Shown: piece after piece, positions 47,594 to 58,863 of the stretch | Layout of the letters: every line of letters starts with the position of its first letter | Numbering within the stretch: position 1 is the stretch's first letter | Assembly: GCA_963932465.1 (NCBI GenBank) | Contig: OZ010792.1 | Span: forward strand, 20,365,632-20,429,631 | Length of the DNA stretch: 64,000 nt | Reading direction: 5' to 3' | Source: Maratus speciosus | Taxonomy: Eukaryota; Arthropoda; Arachnida; Araneae; Salticidae | Notes under the pieces: generated by a model | Database searches by the model: none | The model's input: the letters and a program-made list of their open reading frames with translations, nothing else | Told to the model about the DNA's origin: nothing | Made by a program: the position numbers and the translations under genes

Positions 47594-48600
47594 TAATTTG
47601 TAATTATTAATAATAATAATAATATAAATATATAAATAAATTGTTATACATACATATATATATATGTCTTACAAGGGAAACTGACAGAAGTAATTGTAAA
47701 AATGAATAAACTTATGCGTTGCATTCTATTCGTTTATTACTCTGGCGCCAAACAAAGCGATTTTAAGTTAAACAGGCAGAAGAGTGACATAATCCCGAAC
47801 AACGCTCACAATAATAGTGTTTTTTAAGTGTATGAGCACATTTGAAAGTAGAGTTTTATATTTAAATGTAAATTATATAAAAAGCAGTTAACATTATGAT
47901 TGTTGAGTAAAATACTTAAATTTTAGTTAAATGTGTGCCCCCCATCTCTCATCAAAATATTTTTCAACATGCTTTACTGTAAAAACACGCCGGTTTGTTG
48001 CCGTATTGTCCTATTGGTTTGTTGTCCTTTTGTCCTATTGGTTTGTGATCTACGTTTTTGATTCTATTTACTCTGCTGGAATAGACATATGGAAAACAGT
48101 AGCAGACCTGTCAGAAGAGGAAGTTTATTAAAAAATATAATGTAACATGTAATGCGATTGAATTTAAGTTACCAGAACCACATATAGCGCAAGTTGAGAT
48201 GCTGGAAGTTCAAGAACAAACAAATGAAAATGAACAATCCGAATGTTCTTAAAGTTCAAAATTCAATCTGCGCAATCATTGTAAAATGCTCTCTAATTTA
48301 ACAGTGTGATGACTAGAGAATATTTTAATTCCGGTTACCATAACTGTCTCATTTCCGTACCAAACTGTGCATTTAAATGATCAACTAAAAGAGTTGTTTC
48401 TTAATTGCCCAAATTTTGCCCAAGGCATACGATAGCATAATATCTCAATGAAGTTCGCATCGTTTTCAGCAAGGAAATTGCGGAAGGACATTCCAGGGGA
48501 TGGTTTTTATTGCTTTAAAATAGAAGGTTAAATTCACAATTTCGTTTGATTCAAGATTCGTTTGGAAAAATGGACCAGCGCAGCGGGCATAGTCTGCTAG
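47594..48600 (+). other. 3' part of chimeric Helitron unit 3
   Basis: Unrelated to the HA family interior. It contains the coding-like scrap at 48067-48252 and a Helitron-like 3' terminus. The frame at 47931-48131 overlaps a CTATTGGTTTGT duplication near 48011-48044 and is not called separately. Confidence 0.45.
48067..48252 (+). pseudogene. Coding-like fragment, unrecognised
   Basis: One frame reads IWKTVADLSEEEV up to about 48130. After a frame change the sequence continues as KYNVTCNAIEFKLPEP, HIAQVEMLEVQEQ and an acidic, Asn/Glu/Gln-rich tail ending in TAA at 48250-48252. The composition (charged, few Phe/Ile runs) is unlike the AT-noise frames around it. It may be the C-terminus of a transposase or a host exon picked up by the Helitron. 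I cannot name the family. Confidence 0.35.
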
Positions 48601-51600
48601 TCATCTATACTTCTATACTCCTATTATAAAGAGGGAAAAATTGTTTATTTGTCGGAGGTAAGCTCAGGAACTACCGAACCGATTCCAAAAGTAATGGTAT
48701 CAAAATGATGGTGTTAGTCCAACTTAGAACATAGGCTATATCTTATGTCGGTGCCACTACCCCAAAGGGGGTACAGGAGCAAAAAACGTTCTAAAAATGC
48801 GATTTTTGCGTTACTGAAGGGCCTAGAAATATGAAATTTGGAAAATTAGTTACTTATAAGATATAAATGATGTCTAATAACAGTTCTTAAACAATTCGAA
48901 ATTTAAAAAGGGTGAAAATGCACAAAAAGTGTTCTAAAAAACGTTCTAAATGGTAGTTTCTACATAATCTCAGGAAATATCAAACCGATTTCAAAAGTAA
49001 TGGTATCAAAATGATGGTGTTAGTCCAACTTAGAACATAGGCTCTATTTTATGTCGGTGCCACTACCCCAAAGGGGGTGCAGGAGCAAAAAACGTTCTAA
49101 AAATGCGATTTTTGCGTTATTGAAGGGCCTAGAAATATGAAATTTGGAGAATTAGTTACTTATAAGATATAAATGATGTCTAAGAACAGTTCTTAAACAA
49201 TTCGAAATTTAAAAGGGGTGAAAATGCACAAAAAGCGTTCTAAAAAACGTTCTAAATGGTAGTTTCTACATAATCTCAGGAAATACCAAACCGATTTAAA
49301 AAATATTGGTGTCAAAATGATAGTGACAACGTTTGCTCCAAGATAGGCTATGTTTTATGTCGGTGCCACTACCCCAAAGGGGGTGTAGGAGCAAAAAACG
49401 TTCTAAAAATGCGAATTATGTGTTACTGAAGGTCCTAGAAATATGAAATTTGAAGTATCAGCTACTTATTAGATATAAAGGATTTCTAAGAACAGTTCTT
49501 AAACAATTCGAAATTTAAAAAGGGTGAAAATGTGCGAAAAGCGTTCTAAAAAACGTTCTAAATGGTGATTTCTACACAATCTCAGGAAATACCAAACCGA
49601 TTAAAAAAATAATGGCGTCAAAATGATGGTGAAAACCCTTGCTCCAACATAGGCTATGTTTTATGTCGGTGCCACTACCCCAAAGGGGGTGTAGGAGCAA
49701 AAAACGTTCTAAATTGCGGTTTTTGCGTGACGGAAGGGCCTTGAATCGTGAAATATAGAATGGTAGTTAGTTATAAGATATCGGTTATCTCTAAGGACAT
49801 TTCCTAAAAAAGTCGAAATTTAAAGGGGGGGGGGTGTCAAAATGCGCAAAAAGCGTTGTAAAAAACGTTCTAAATTGCGATTTCAAGCAATCTCAGGAAA
49901 TACTGAACCGATTTTAAATATAATGGTGTAAAAATGATGGGAACAGATCTTGCTCCAAAATAGGCTATATTTTATATCTGTTTCCACTACCCCAGAGGAG
50001 ATGCAGGGGCAAAATGAGCGAAAACCGTTCTAAAAACGTTCTAAATGCCGATTTGTCACCAATATCTCAGAAAGAATCAAACTGATTTCAAAAGAAATGG
50101 TAAGAAATTGATGCTGATAGCCTCTGCTCTAACATAGACGCTATTTTAAGTCGGTATCACTATCACCTAGACGTTGCAGGAGCAAAAAAGCGTTCCAAAT
50201 TTCGATTTTTGTGATCGGTAGGGGCTAGCAACTTAAAATTAGGCAAGGTACATATTTATTGCATATAAATGATCTTTAAGAACAGTTTCGAAAAAATTGG
50301 AAATTTAAAAAGGTGTGAAAATGTGCGAAAAGCGTTCTAAAAACGTTCTAAATTGCGATTTCTACTCAATCTCAAGAAATTCCAAAGCTATTTCAAAAGT
50401 AATAGTTGCAAATCAATGGTGACAGTCCCTGCTATAACATAGATTATATTTTATGTTGCTGTCACTACCATCTGAGGGTTGCAAAAGCAAAACATGTGCT
50501 AATTTGCGTTTTTTGCATAACTGAAGTGTCTAACACTTTGAAGTATGGCATGGTATTTACTTACAAGATGCAACTGCTTTCTAAGAACTGTCGAAAGAAA
50601 ATTTCAAATTTAAAAAGATGAAGTGAGCGAAAAGCGTTATAAATTACAATTTTTATGTAATCTTATCAGATACCAAACCGATTAAAAAAATAATGATGGC
50701 AAATTGTTGGTGATAGAACCTGCTCAAACATGAGCTATATTTTATGTCTGTGCCACTACCACCAGTTGCAGTAGCTAAAAACTTTCTAAATTGCGATTTC
50801 TGTGATACTGAAAAGGCTAGAAACTTTAAATATGGCATGGTAGTTACTTATAAAATATAAATGCCCTCGAAGGACTGTCGAAAATAAATTCGAATTAAAA
50901 AGGGGTGAAGTGAAGGGGAGGTGCGAAAAGCATTCTAAAAAAGTCCTAAATTACGATTTCAACGCAATTTCAGGGAATATAAACTAAATATAAAAGTAAT
51001 AGTTGCGAATCAATGGTAACAGTCTCTGATCCTGCACAGGCTATATTTTATGCCGATGATTCTACCACCTGAGGTTCACAGGAACAACAAACGCTCTAAA
51101 AAAGGCCTTTAAAAGCTTTCTAAATTACGTTTCTGAGAAAATTAGGAAATAACAAACCAATTTCAAAATTAATGTTGGCAAATTAATGGTGACAGTTCCT
51201 ATTTCAACATAGCCCTTTATGTTGAGAGAGGTGGTAGGACTTGGAATTTGACATGATGATTAATTTTAAGATGTAAGATGATGGTTTCTAAAAAATTCAA
51301 AACTTCAAATGAATACTGAAATGAGCGTATTAATTGAGCATACAAGTTTCAAAATATTTTCTAAATTATTATTTATTTAGTTTTATTTCGTTTTATTAAT
51401 TTAAGTCTCATTTCTGCCTTATGCAGTGTAACAATGATGTTTAATCAAATTGTGTTTTAAATAGTAATTTTTTTAATTATTCCTAAAAGTAATAAGTACC
51501 TTTTAATAAAATAAAATATTACCTTTTAATAAAATAAAAATTTAGTTAGTACCTTTTAATAAAAATTAGACATATAAATACCACTTGGCATATTTCAAAT

Positions 51601-51631
51601 ATTACGCGAGCAAAGCCGCGGGATTTGCTAG
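48601..51631 (+). mobile_element. HA Helitron unit 4
   Basis: It is 3031 bp, from TCATCTATACTTCTATACTC to GGATTTGCTAG. It is longer than units 1, 2 and 5 because the first 300-bp block is present twice (GTTAGTCCAACTTAGAACAT near 48714 and again near 49019). It shares with unit 5 ACGCTCTAAAAAAGGCC and an extra AATAAAATAAAATATTA segment near the 3' end. Confidence 0.85.
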
Positions 51632-54341
51632 TCATATTATAAAGAGGAAAAAATTGTTTATTTGTCGGAGATAAGCTCAGGAACTACCGAACCGATTCCA
51701 AAAGTAATGGTATCAAAATTATGGTATTCGCCCAACTTAGAACATAGGCTATATCTTATGTCGGTGCCACTACCCCAAAGGGGGTGCAGGAGCAAAAAAC
51801 GTTCTAAAAATGCGATTTTTGCGTTACTGAAGGGCCTAGAAATATGAAATTTGGAATATTAGTTACTTATAAGATATAAATGATGTCTAAGAACAGTTCT
51901 TAAACAATTCGAAATTTAAAAGGGGTGAAAATGCACAAAAAAAGTTCTAAAAAACGTTCTAAATGGTAGTTTCTACATAATCTCAGGAAATACCAAACCC
52001 ATTTAAAAAATATTGGTGTCAAAATGATACTGACAACGTTTGCTCCAAGATAGGCTATGTTTTATGTCGGTGCCACTACCCCAAAGGGGGTGTAGGAGCA
52101 AAAAACGTTTCAAAAATGCGATTTATGTGTTACTGATGGGCCTAGAAATATGAAATTTGAAGTATCAGCTACTCATTAGATATAAAGGATTTCTAAGAAC
52201 AGTTCTTAAACAATTCGAAATTTAAAAGGGGTGAAAATGCGCGAAAAGCGTTCTAAAAAACGTTCTAAATGGTAGTTTCTACACAATCTCAGGAAGTACC
52301 AAACCGATTTAAAAAATAATGGCGTCAAAATGATGGTGAAAATCCTTGCTCCAACATAGGCTATGTTTTATGTCGGTGCCACTACCCCAAAGGGGCTGCA
52401 AGAGAAAAACGTTCTAAATTGCGGTTTTTGCGTGACGGAAGTGCCTTGAATCGTGAAATTTAGAATGGTAGTTAGTTATAAGATATCAATGATCTCTAAG
52501 GACATTTCCTAAAAAAATCGAAATTTAAAAGGGGGGTCAAAATGCATAAAAAGCGTTATAAAAAACGTTCTAAATTGCAATTTCTATGCAATCTCAGGAA
52601 ATACTGAACCGATTTCAAATATAATGGTGTTAAAATGATAGTGACAGATCTTGCTCCAAGATAGGCTATATTTTATGTATGTTTCCCATAAACCCAGAGG
52701 AGATGCAGGAGCAAAATGAGCGAAAAGCGTTCTAAAAACGTTCTAAATGCCGATTTGTCACCAATATATCAGGAAGAATCAAACTGATTTCAAAAGTAAT
52801 GTTAAGAAATTGATGCTGACAGCCTCTGCTCTAACACAGACGCTATTTTAAGTCGGTATCACTATCACCTAGACGTTGCAGGAGCAAAAAAGCGTTCCAA
52901 ATTTCGATTTTTGTGATCGGTAGGGGCTAGAAACTTAAAATTAGGCAAGGTACATATGTATTACATATAAATGATCTTTAAGAACAGTTTTGAAAAAATT
53001 GGAAATTTAAAAAGGGGTGAAAATGCGCGAAAAGCGTTCTAAAAACGTTCTAAATTGCAATTTCTACTCAATCTCAGGAAATTCCAAAGCTATTTCAAAA
53101 GTAATGGTTGCAAATAAATGGTGACAGTCCCTGCTATAACATAGGTTATATTTTATGTTGCTGTCACTACCATCTGAGAGTTGAAGAAGCAAAACATGTT
53201 TTAATTTGCGTTTTTTTTCATAACTGAAGGGTCTAACACTTTGAAGTATGGCATGTTATTTACTTACAAGATGCAACTGCTTTCTATGAACTGTTCAAAG
53301 AAAATTTCAAATTTAAAAAGATGAAGTGAGAGAAAAGCGTTATAAATTACAATTTTTATGTAAACTTTTCAAATACCAAACTGATTAAAAAAATAATGAT
53401 AACAAATTGTTGTTGATAGAACCTGCTCAAACATAAGCTATATTTTATGTCTGTGCCACTACCACCAGAGGGTTGCAGTAGCTAAAAACTTTCTAAATTG
53501 CGATTTCTGTGATACTGAAAAGGCTAGAAACTTTAAATATGGTATGGTAGTTACTTATAAAATATAAATGCCCTCGAAGGACTGTCAAAAATAAATTCGA
53601 ATTAAAAAGGGGTGAAGTGAAGGGGAGGTGCGAAAAGCAGTCTAAAAAATTCCTAAATTACGATTTCTACGCTATTTCAGGAAATATAAACCAAATATAA
53701 AAGTAATAGTTGCGAATCAATGGTAACAGTCTCTGATCCTACACAGGCTATATTTTATGCCGATGATTCTACCACCTGGGATTCACAGGAACAACAAACG
53801 CTCTAAAAAAGGCCTTTAAAAGCTTTCTAAATTACGTTTCTGTGAAATATTAGGAAATAACAAACCAATTTCAAAATTAATGTTGGCAAATTAATGGTGA
53901 CAGTTCCTATTTCAACATAGCCCTTTATGTTTATAGATGGTGGTAGGACTTGGAATTTGACATGATGGTTAATTTTAAGATGTAAGAAGATGGTTTCTAA
54001 AACTTTCAAAACTTCAAATGAATACTGAAATAAGCGTATTAATTGAGCATAAAAATTTCAAAATATTTTCTAAATTATTATTTATTTAGTTTTATTTCGT
54101 TTTATTAATTTAAGTCTGATTTCTGCCTTATGCACTGTAACAATGATATTTAATCAAACTGTGTTTTAAATAGTATTTTTTTTTAATTATTCCTAAAAGT
54201 AATAAGTACCTTTTAATAAAATAAAATATTATCTTTTAATAAAATAAAAATTTAGTTAGTACCTTTTAATAAAAATTAGACATATAAATATCACTTGGCA
54301 TATTTCAAATATTACGCGAGCAAAGCCGCGGGGTTTGCTAG
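51632..54341 (+). mobile_element. HA Helitron unit 5
   Basis: It is 2710 bp, from TCATATTATAAAGAGG to GGTTTGCTAG, directly following unit 4. It has the shortest 5' leader of the five units. Its CTAG is followed by TAAGTGATATT, the right half of the host long-TIR element. Confidence 0.85.
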
Positions 54342-56887
54342 TAAGTGATATTTAGTAAAACTTTACTGTGACACTAACAAGTAAGACAAAAAAAGTCCCA
54401 TTCATCTAACATTAAAATTGACCGAGTTATGAAACTTTGAAATGCACGACTTAAACCACTTTTATGCATCTCAAAACAGATGATTTCTGCCATGCTTTCA
54501 CGGATTGTATTTAAAGTACTTAAACTTATTTCAAGGTATCTGCGCTTTGAAAGAAATCGTACAAATATTACGATTAAGTTTTATTAGTTAAGTTTCAGAT
54601 TAGTTAAAATAATTGTACTTTAACAGATGTGTTATTTTGTAAAGATTTGAGGCTATGATTTCTTTTAACTAAAATTGTGTTATTTTCATAAGGTTTTATT
54701 TAACTTGCAATGATCATCTTTCCAGTTTAAAATTTGTACTAGAACTTTAACTTACTTTCAAATGTCCGATCGAAGTTAAATTTTACATAATGACTTAAAT
54801 CCGATGACAATGCAATATTATTATGATTTTCGACTCTTGCCATCTTATACATACGTATATTAGAGGATAATACAAAAAAATTCGGATAGATTATCGTCAA
54901 GAAGTTTAAGAAAGAGTTTTAGATTAGATAACATAAACCTGCGATGGTTCTGTTTTTTAAATTTTATAATTACATTTTATGTATTTTTTAACGCTGAATA
55001 AAAAAATTACCTTCACTTTTAACAATCATGTCAGGATCTTTCGCAAATCGTAAATTTCAAGGTTAAAAAATAGCGAAAAATCTGATACTATAAAATAGAT
55101 GTAAGACTAATTTATTCGGTTTAATTTTATTTAATTCAATAATTTATTATAGTTTTTGGCTTATACTGGGTTTCTTATAGCTAAACTACTCGGGGGTCCG
55201 ATGAGGTTGGGAGGGGAGGGGGGATCAATTTTAACTTTTAGCTTTTTAACTTTGAAATTTGCGATTTGAGAAAATTCCTGACGTGACGGTTTAAAATGAA
55301 AGTCATTTTCGGATTCAGTGCTAAAAATTACATAAGAATAAATTTTCAAAAGCTAAAAAACATGCCACAACCCAAAATTTGAAAGACAATGTAATCTAAC
55401 ACCATTTTAAAATATGTATCATTTTGTAAAGAATTGAGGCTGTTGTTTTTCCTCCTTTTATTTAACGAAAAATCTGTTATTTTTATCCTCTTATAATGTT
55501 CAATACAAATTGTGCATTTTGCAGTAATACGTCAGAATTATTAAAGATTTCAAATTTATATTACAATGCTAACTTTACTCTCATCCATTTCTTTAATATA
55601 TCTGCCGAAATTATATTTTTACTAAATTTGTGAATGACCCCTAATACGCAGCAAAAAGTATACTCCAACTTTAAACAGCTATTACTCGATCAATTTTAAT
55701 CGTAGAATAACGGGACTTTTTTGCCTCACTTGCCAGTGTAACAGAGAAATTTTACTAAATATAACTTATAGGACCGAGGGACCGTATAAAAATTTAGATT
55801 CTGTAATTCTTCACTAAATTGTTTTTTCGCTTCAAACTTTTTTTATCTTAACCCTGCACCTAATTTTGACCATTTTTGTAATTGGAAGTATGCATCTAGG
55901 ACCAACGGTTGCGAAAATAAAGGTCGGTCAGGTTATACGTGGACACACTGTATAAGAAAACAGATCTAAAGAAGAAAGAAACAAGTCCCTTGCCACCCTC
56001 TTAACTTCGGAACGGCTGCGGCTATATTTATAAAAGTGGTGTCTAGGCATAGTAAAGTAGACATGCGCTACTGAATGAAACCGCCTACGGCCCCACCTTG
56101 TGGAAAAACTGCGGAGTTAGCATTTCTATCTGGAAAACGGAAAGAGATAGGGGGAAAGGTGATTTACAAAGTTGTAGAGCATCATCGATTTAATAAGGAA
56201 AAACACCTTGTGGAAATTAATGCGAAGAATAGAACGGTTAAAACACGCATTTGTTTTGTCGTGATTTCCTACACTGTGACGTCACGAAACTTGAACGGAA
56301 GGAGAAATGATTATCTTTCAGACAGCCGATGCTGAGACAGCTGATGGTGAGAAGTTTGAAAATTTCAAATCTACCCTATATATATAAAATCCTAATGAAA
56401 CGAATATTATGAAACGAATTTATGTAACGATTCTATGAAACGACTAATTAAACAACTGATTACGTTTCACGGCGATTTCTCCTAAAATACGGAATACTTT
56501 GCGATGAAATTAACACCAAAAATCCGTATTGATCCGAGGAGCTCAAAACTGGTATTAGAATTTTTAAATTCGAATTAGTTTTCGAAATATTAATTTTTTT
56601 CTAATTTTATATACTTTTCTCTAATGATGGCAACTCAAATTTTAATCATAACAGATTTTTTTTTTTTTTTTTTTTTCAGATTTTAGAAAAGGTTACTATT
56701 TTAAACTAATTTGGCGACCAGTTTGGCCTCCCTTTAAACGTATGCTAAGAAATGTATCATGTTACTTTTATTCATAATTCAATTTGTATTTCATTATCAT
56801 TTTATTTAATACAAACTGAACAATTCAAAATAAATGGCTTTCACTTCTTTCTTTTTTTTTTTAAACGAAACGAAAAGAAAAATATTA

Positions 56888-57488
56888 GGCACAGATGTCA
56901 TATACGAAGGGTACATAATTGGCGCCAAAATGGCATTATTTTGGTTGTCATGGTAACACGGCTATTGTTGTTTATTTAATAATAAATGTTTATTTACTTT
57001 ATTTTTTTTTAATTACATAAATTGTTTTGTTCTATAGTTAATTATGTTTTGGGTTATTTTTTTAAAAAAATAATAGAAAATAACTAAAAAATACGGTTCT
57101 ACTTAGTTATTCCGTCGTCCCATTTCGCCAAATTATATAAATCGCCAAACCACTCACCAAATTATACAAATTGACATAATTTTTATTTTAAATAACGAAA
57201 GAACAAATAAAATACTATAACATTAATAAATATACAAATAACACGTCGAAATAAAAATCACTTGATGACGTAAAGGCGTGTAACTTGCTTAAAGTCAAGT
57301 GAATGTGACATTTACGATCAACCATTATTGGCATTTAATCTTATAGTTTGGTGATAGATTTTTGGTCGACGGGATAACTAAGTAGTACCAAAAATACATA
57401 TGTAACTGGTATTCGAAAACGAGGTTTTCGCCAAATTTTCGTAAAAAAAAAAATCACGCCAAACCCGGTGCGTATATGACATCTGGCC
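56888..57488. mobile_element. MITE family M2, copy 4, with nested M1
   Basis: The ends are GGCACAGATGTCATATACG and CGTATATGACATCTGGCC, with an exact 8-bp flanking repeat AAATATTA (56880-56887, 57489-57496). It is 601 bp including the M1 insertion at 57095-57389. It aligns with the M2 copy at 46448. Confidence 0.9.
57095..57389. mobile_element. MITE family M1, copy 5
   Basis: The ends are GGTTCTACTTAGTTATTCCG and GGGATAACTAAGTAGTACC, with an exact 8-bp flanking repeat AAAAATAC (57087-57094, 57390-57397). It is 295 bp and carries the family's TTTCGCCAAATTATA words. It is nested in M2 copy 4. Confidence 0.9.
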
Positions 57489-57714
57489 AAATATTAAATG
57501 ATGTAACAAACCATGACATTAAATTTCAACTTCATAGCAATGTTTTAATTTACCACTCGAAAAAAAAAAATGCTAACTGGCGAGTTGAAAAAAAGCTATT
57601 GGCGAGATTTGCACTCGCCTAGCGTAACAGTACCAAGAATTCTTTGTGACCATGGCAACTTTTATGTAGTTTTATTCGAAATTTTTTTTTTTTTAATCAA
57701 AATGGAAAACTTTC

Positions 57715-57923
57715 GGCGCAGATGTCATATACGGACCCATATTGGCGCGATTTTTTTCTGACGCCAATATCATATACGCAACGGGTACTTAACTGGCGCC
57801 ATAGTATCGTTATTTTCTTGGTTTGGTAAGCCGGATGTTGTTGTTTATGCTGTTGATGTTTTCCCGAAATTAGCGTCGGAAAAAAATCGCGCCAATATTG
57901 GGGCCGTATATGATATCTGGGCC
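57715..57923. mobile_element. MITE family M2, copy 5
   Basis: The ends are GGCGCAGATGTCATATACGG and CCGTATATGATATCTGGGCC, with an exact 8-bp flanking repeat AAACTTTC (57707-57714, 57924-57931). It is 209 bp. The interior has ATATTGGCGCGATTTTTTTC and its inverse. The frames on both strands here follow the MITE and are not genes. Confidence 0.9.
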
Positions 57924-58539
57924 AAACTTTCATATGAAAAGCGAAGGGATCTGAGTGTATTTATTTATGGAAGTTACATGACTTGGACTGTTATAAAATA
58001 GATGAAATGATGGCGATAGAATAATTTTTGGCGACTTATCACCTGTACCTGACTAACATTAAAGTACCAAAATGGCACCTGGAATATAAAAAGCGAAGTG
58101 GTTCGCCAGGAACTGTTGATGATAGTCACATGAGTTAGGCTATTGTTATAGAAATTGTTTTAAAATACAGGGAGACAAAGACTCTGTATACTTAATTCAC
58201 TTTATTTTAGCTTCTTTTCAAATGTTTAACTGATCCTCTTTAATCAAACACGAAAACAACCATTAGATGTCTTAACAGCAACTGATTCGGCCTTAAAGGG
58301 AATTGAATGGAAACCCGGTTACAGGGACTGCATCTGCACAGCTTTTTTCAGTATAATTCAATCTTCTCTAATATTTTTAAAATCGAACAGATTAGCGTGT
58401 TTTTAGATTCTGTGGTGTCTGAACGGGGGGTTGGCGAGCGTAGCTTGCAAGGGGCAGAGCCCCCCAGTAAAGGTATACTGTTATTAGTTATTTTTCTGTT
58501 TCTAAGATCGTTTTGTTACGTCACAGGTTAAAAAATCAC

Positions 58540-58567
58540 AAAAAAAAAAAAAAAAAAAAAAAAAAAA
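58540..58567. repeat. Poly-A tract
   Basis: A long run of A in the right arm of the palindrome. The left arm has TTTTGTCGTGATTT there instead, so the tract expanded after the arms formed. Confidence 0.9.
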
Positions 58568-58863
58568 TGCGCGTTTTAACTTTTCTATTCTTCGCATTAA
58601 TGTCTACAAGCTGTCTTTTCGTACTAAATCGATGATGCTCTACAATTTTGTAAATCACTTTATTCCCTATCTCTTTCCGTTTTCGAGACAGGGATGCTAA
58701 CTCCGAAGTTTTCCAACAGGTGGCGCCGTAGCTGGTTTCATTCAGTAGCGCATGGCTACTTTACTATACCCAAACACCATTTTTATGAATATAACAGCAG
58801 CCGTTTCGAAGTTAAGAGGATGGCAAGAGACTTTAGTTAACATACGGTATATTTATATATATA

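Larger units (their letters stand above)
43011..48600 (+). mobile_element. HA Helitron unit 3, chimeric
   Basis: It starts TCATATCATACTCCTATTAT and follows the HA family through six near-identical 300-bp blocks until about 44985, where HA similarity stops mid-block after TTGCTCCAAGAT. The following 3.6 kb is unrelated and carries six MITEs. It ends GGACCAGCGCAGCGGGC...GTCTGCTAG, a different Helitron 3' terminus. Either this is one chimeric unit that read past its own 3' end, or two partial elements joined by deletion. Confidence 0.6.
37745..54341 (+). mobile_element. Head-to-tail array of five Helitron units (family HA)
   Basis: Five units lie in the same orientation with no bases between them. 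Junctions are CTAG|TC at 40380/40381, 43010/43011, 48600/48601 and 51631/51632. The outer ends are TC after A (37745) and CTAG before T (54341). Compared with the uninterrupted copy B, the flanks rejoin exactly at A|T. The usual unit begins with CTATTATAAAGAGG near its 5' end and closes with an AGCAAAGCC...GGTTTGCTAG hairpin, as in many arthropod Helitrons. No Rep/helicase is encoded. Confidence 0.85.
37563..55950 (+). mobile_element. Long-TIR element, copy A, split by the Helitron array
   Basis: The left part (37563-37744) and right part (54342-55950) together match copy B (58864-60661) end to end. The ends CAGTGTGTCCACGTATAACC and GGTTATACGTGGACACACTG are inverted, with TA flanks at 37561-37562 and 55951-55952. 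The inverted similarity extends over 300 bp inward. Without the insertion the element is 1791 bp. There is no coding capacity. The TA target and CAGTGTG ends suggest a mariner/Tc1-type relative. Confidence 0.85.
56370..58467 (+). mobile_element. Helitron family HB, copy 4
   Basis: It starts TCTACCCTATATATATAAAA after A and ends with GGCGAGCGTAGCTTGC, GGGGCAGAGCCCCCCAG before T. The last 300 bp match HB copies 1-3 (for example GGGAGACAAAGACTCTG), but the 5' part is different. Two M2 MITEs are nested inside, one of them containing an M1. No Rep/helicase frame is present. Confidence 0.65.
55982..58845. repeat. Large palindrome, arms of about 300 bp, split by a Helitron
   Basis: The left arm (about 55982-56300) and right arm (about 58510-58845) are inverted copies. 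Paired words are CTTGCCACCCTCTTAACTTC, AGTAAAGTAGACATGCGC, GGAAAGAGATAGGG and AGAGCATCATCGATTTA with their reverse complements at the right. The frame at 56075-56335 lies in the left arm and has no partner protein in the right arm. HB Helitron copy 4 occupies the centre. The palindrome sits between long-TIR copies A and B. Confidence 0.75.

Noticed and set aside
37800..54300. Multiple short frames and regular ~300-bp periodicity, first considered as a CRISPR-like or coding tandem array
   Set aside because: The unit is far too long for CRISPR, there are no unique spacers, and the blocks lie inside Helitrons with defined termini.
57697..57933. 78-codon minus-strand frame and overlapping plus frames
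   Set aside because: They coincide with M2 MITE copy 5, and similar frames appear at the other M2 copies for the same reason.
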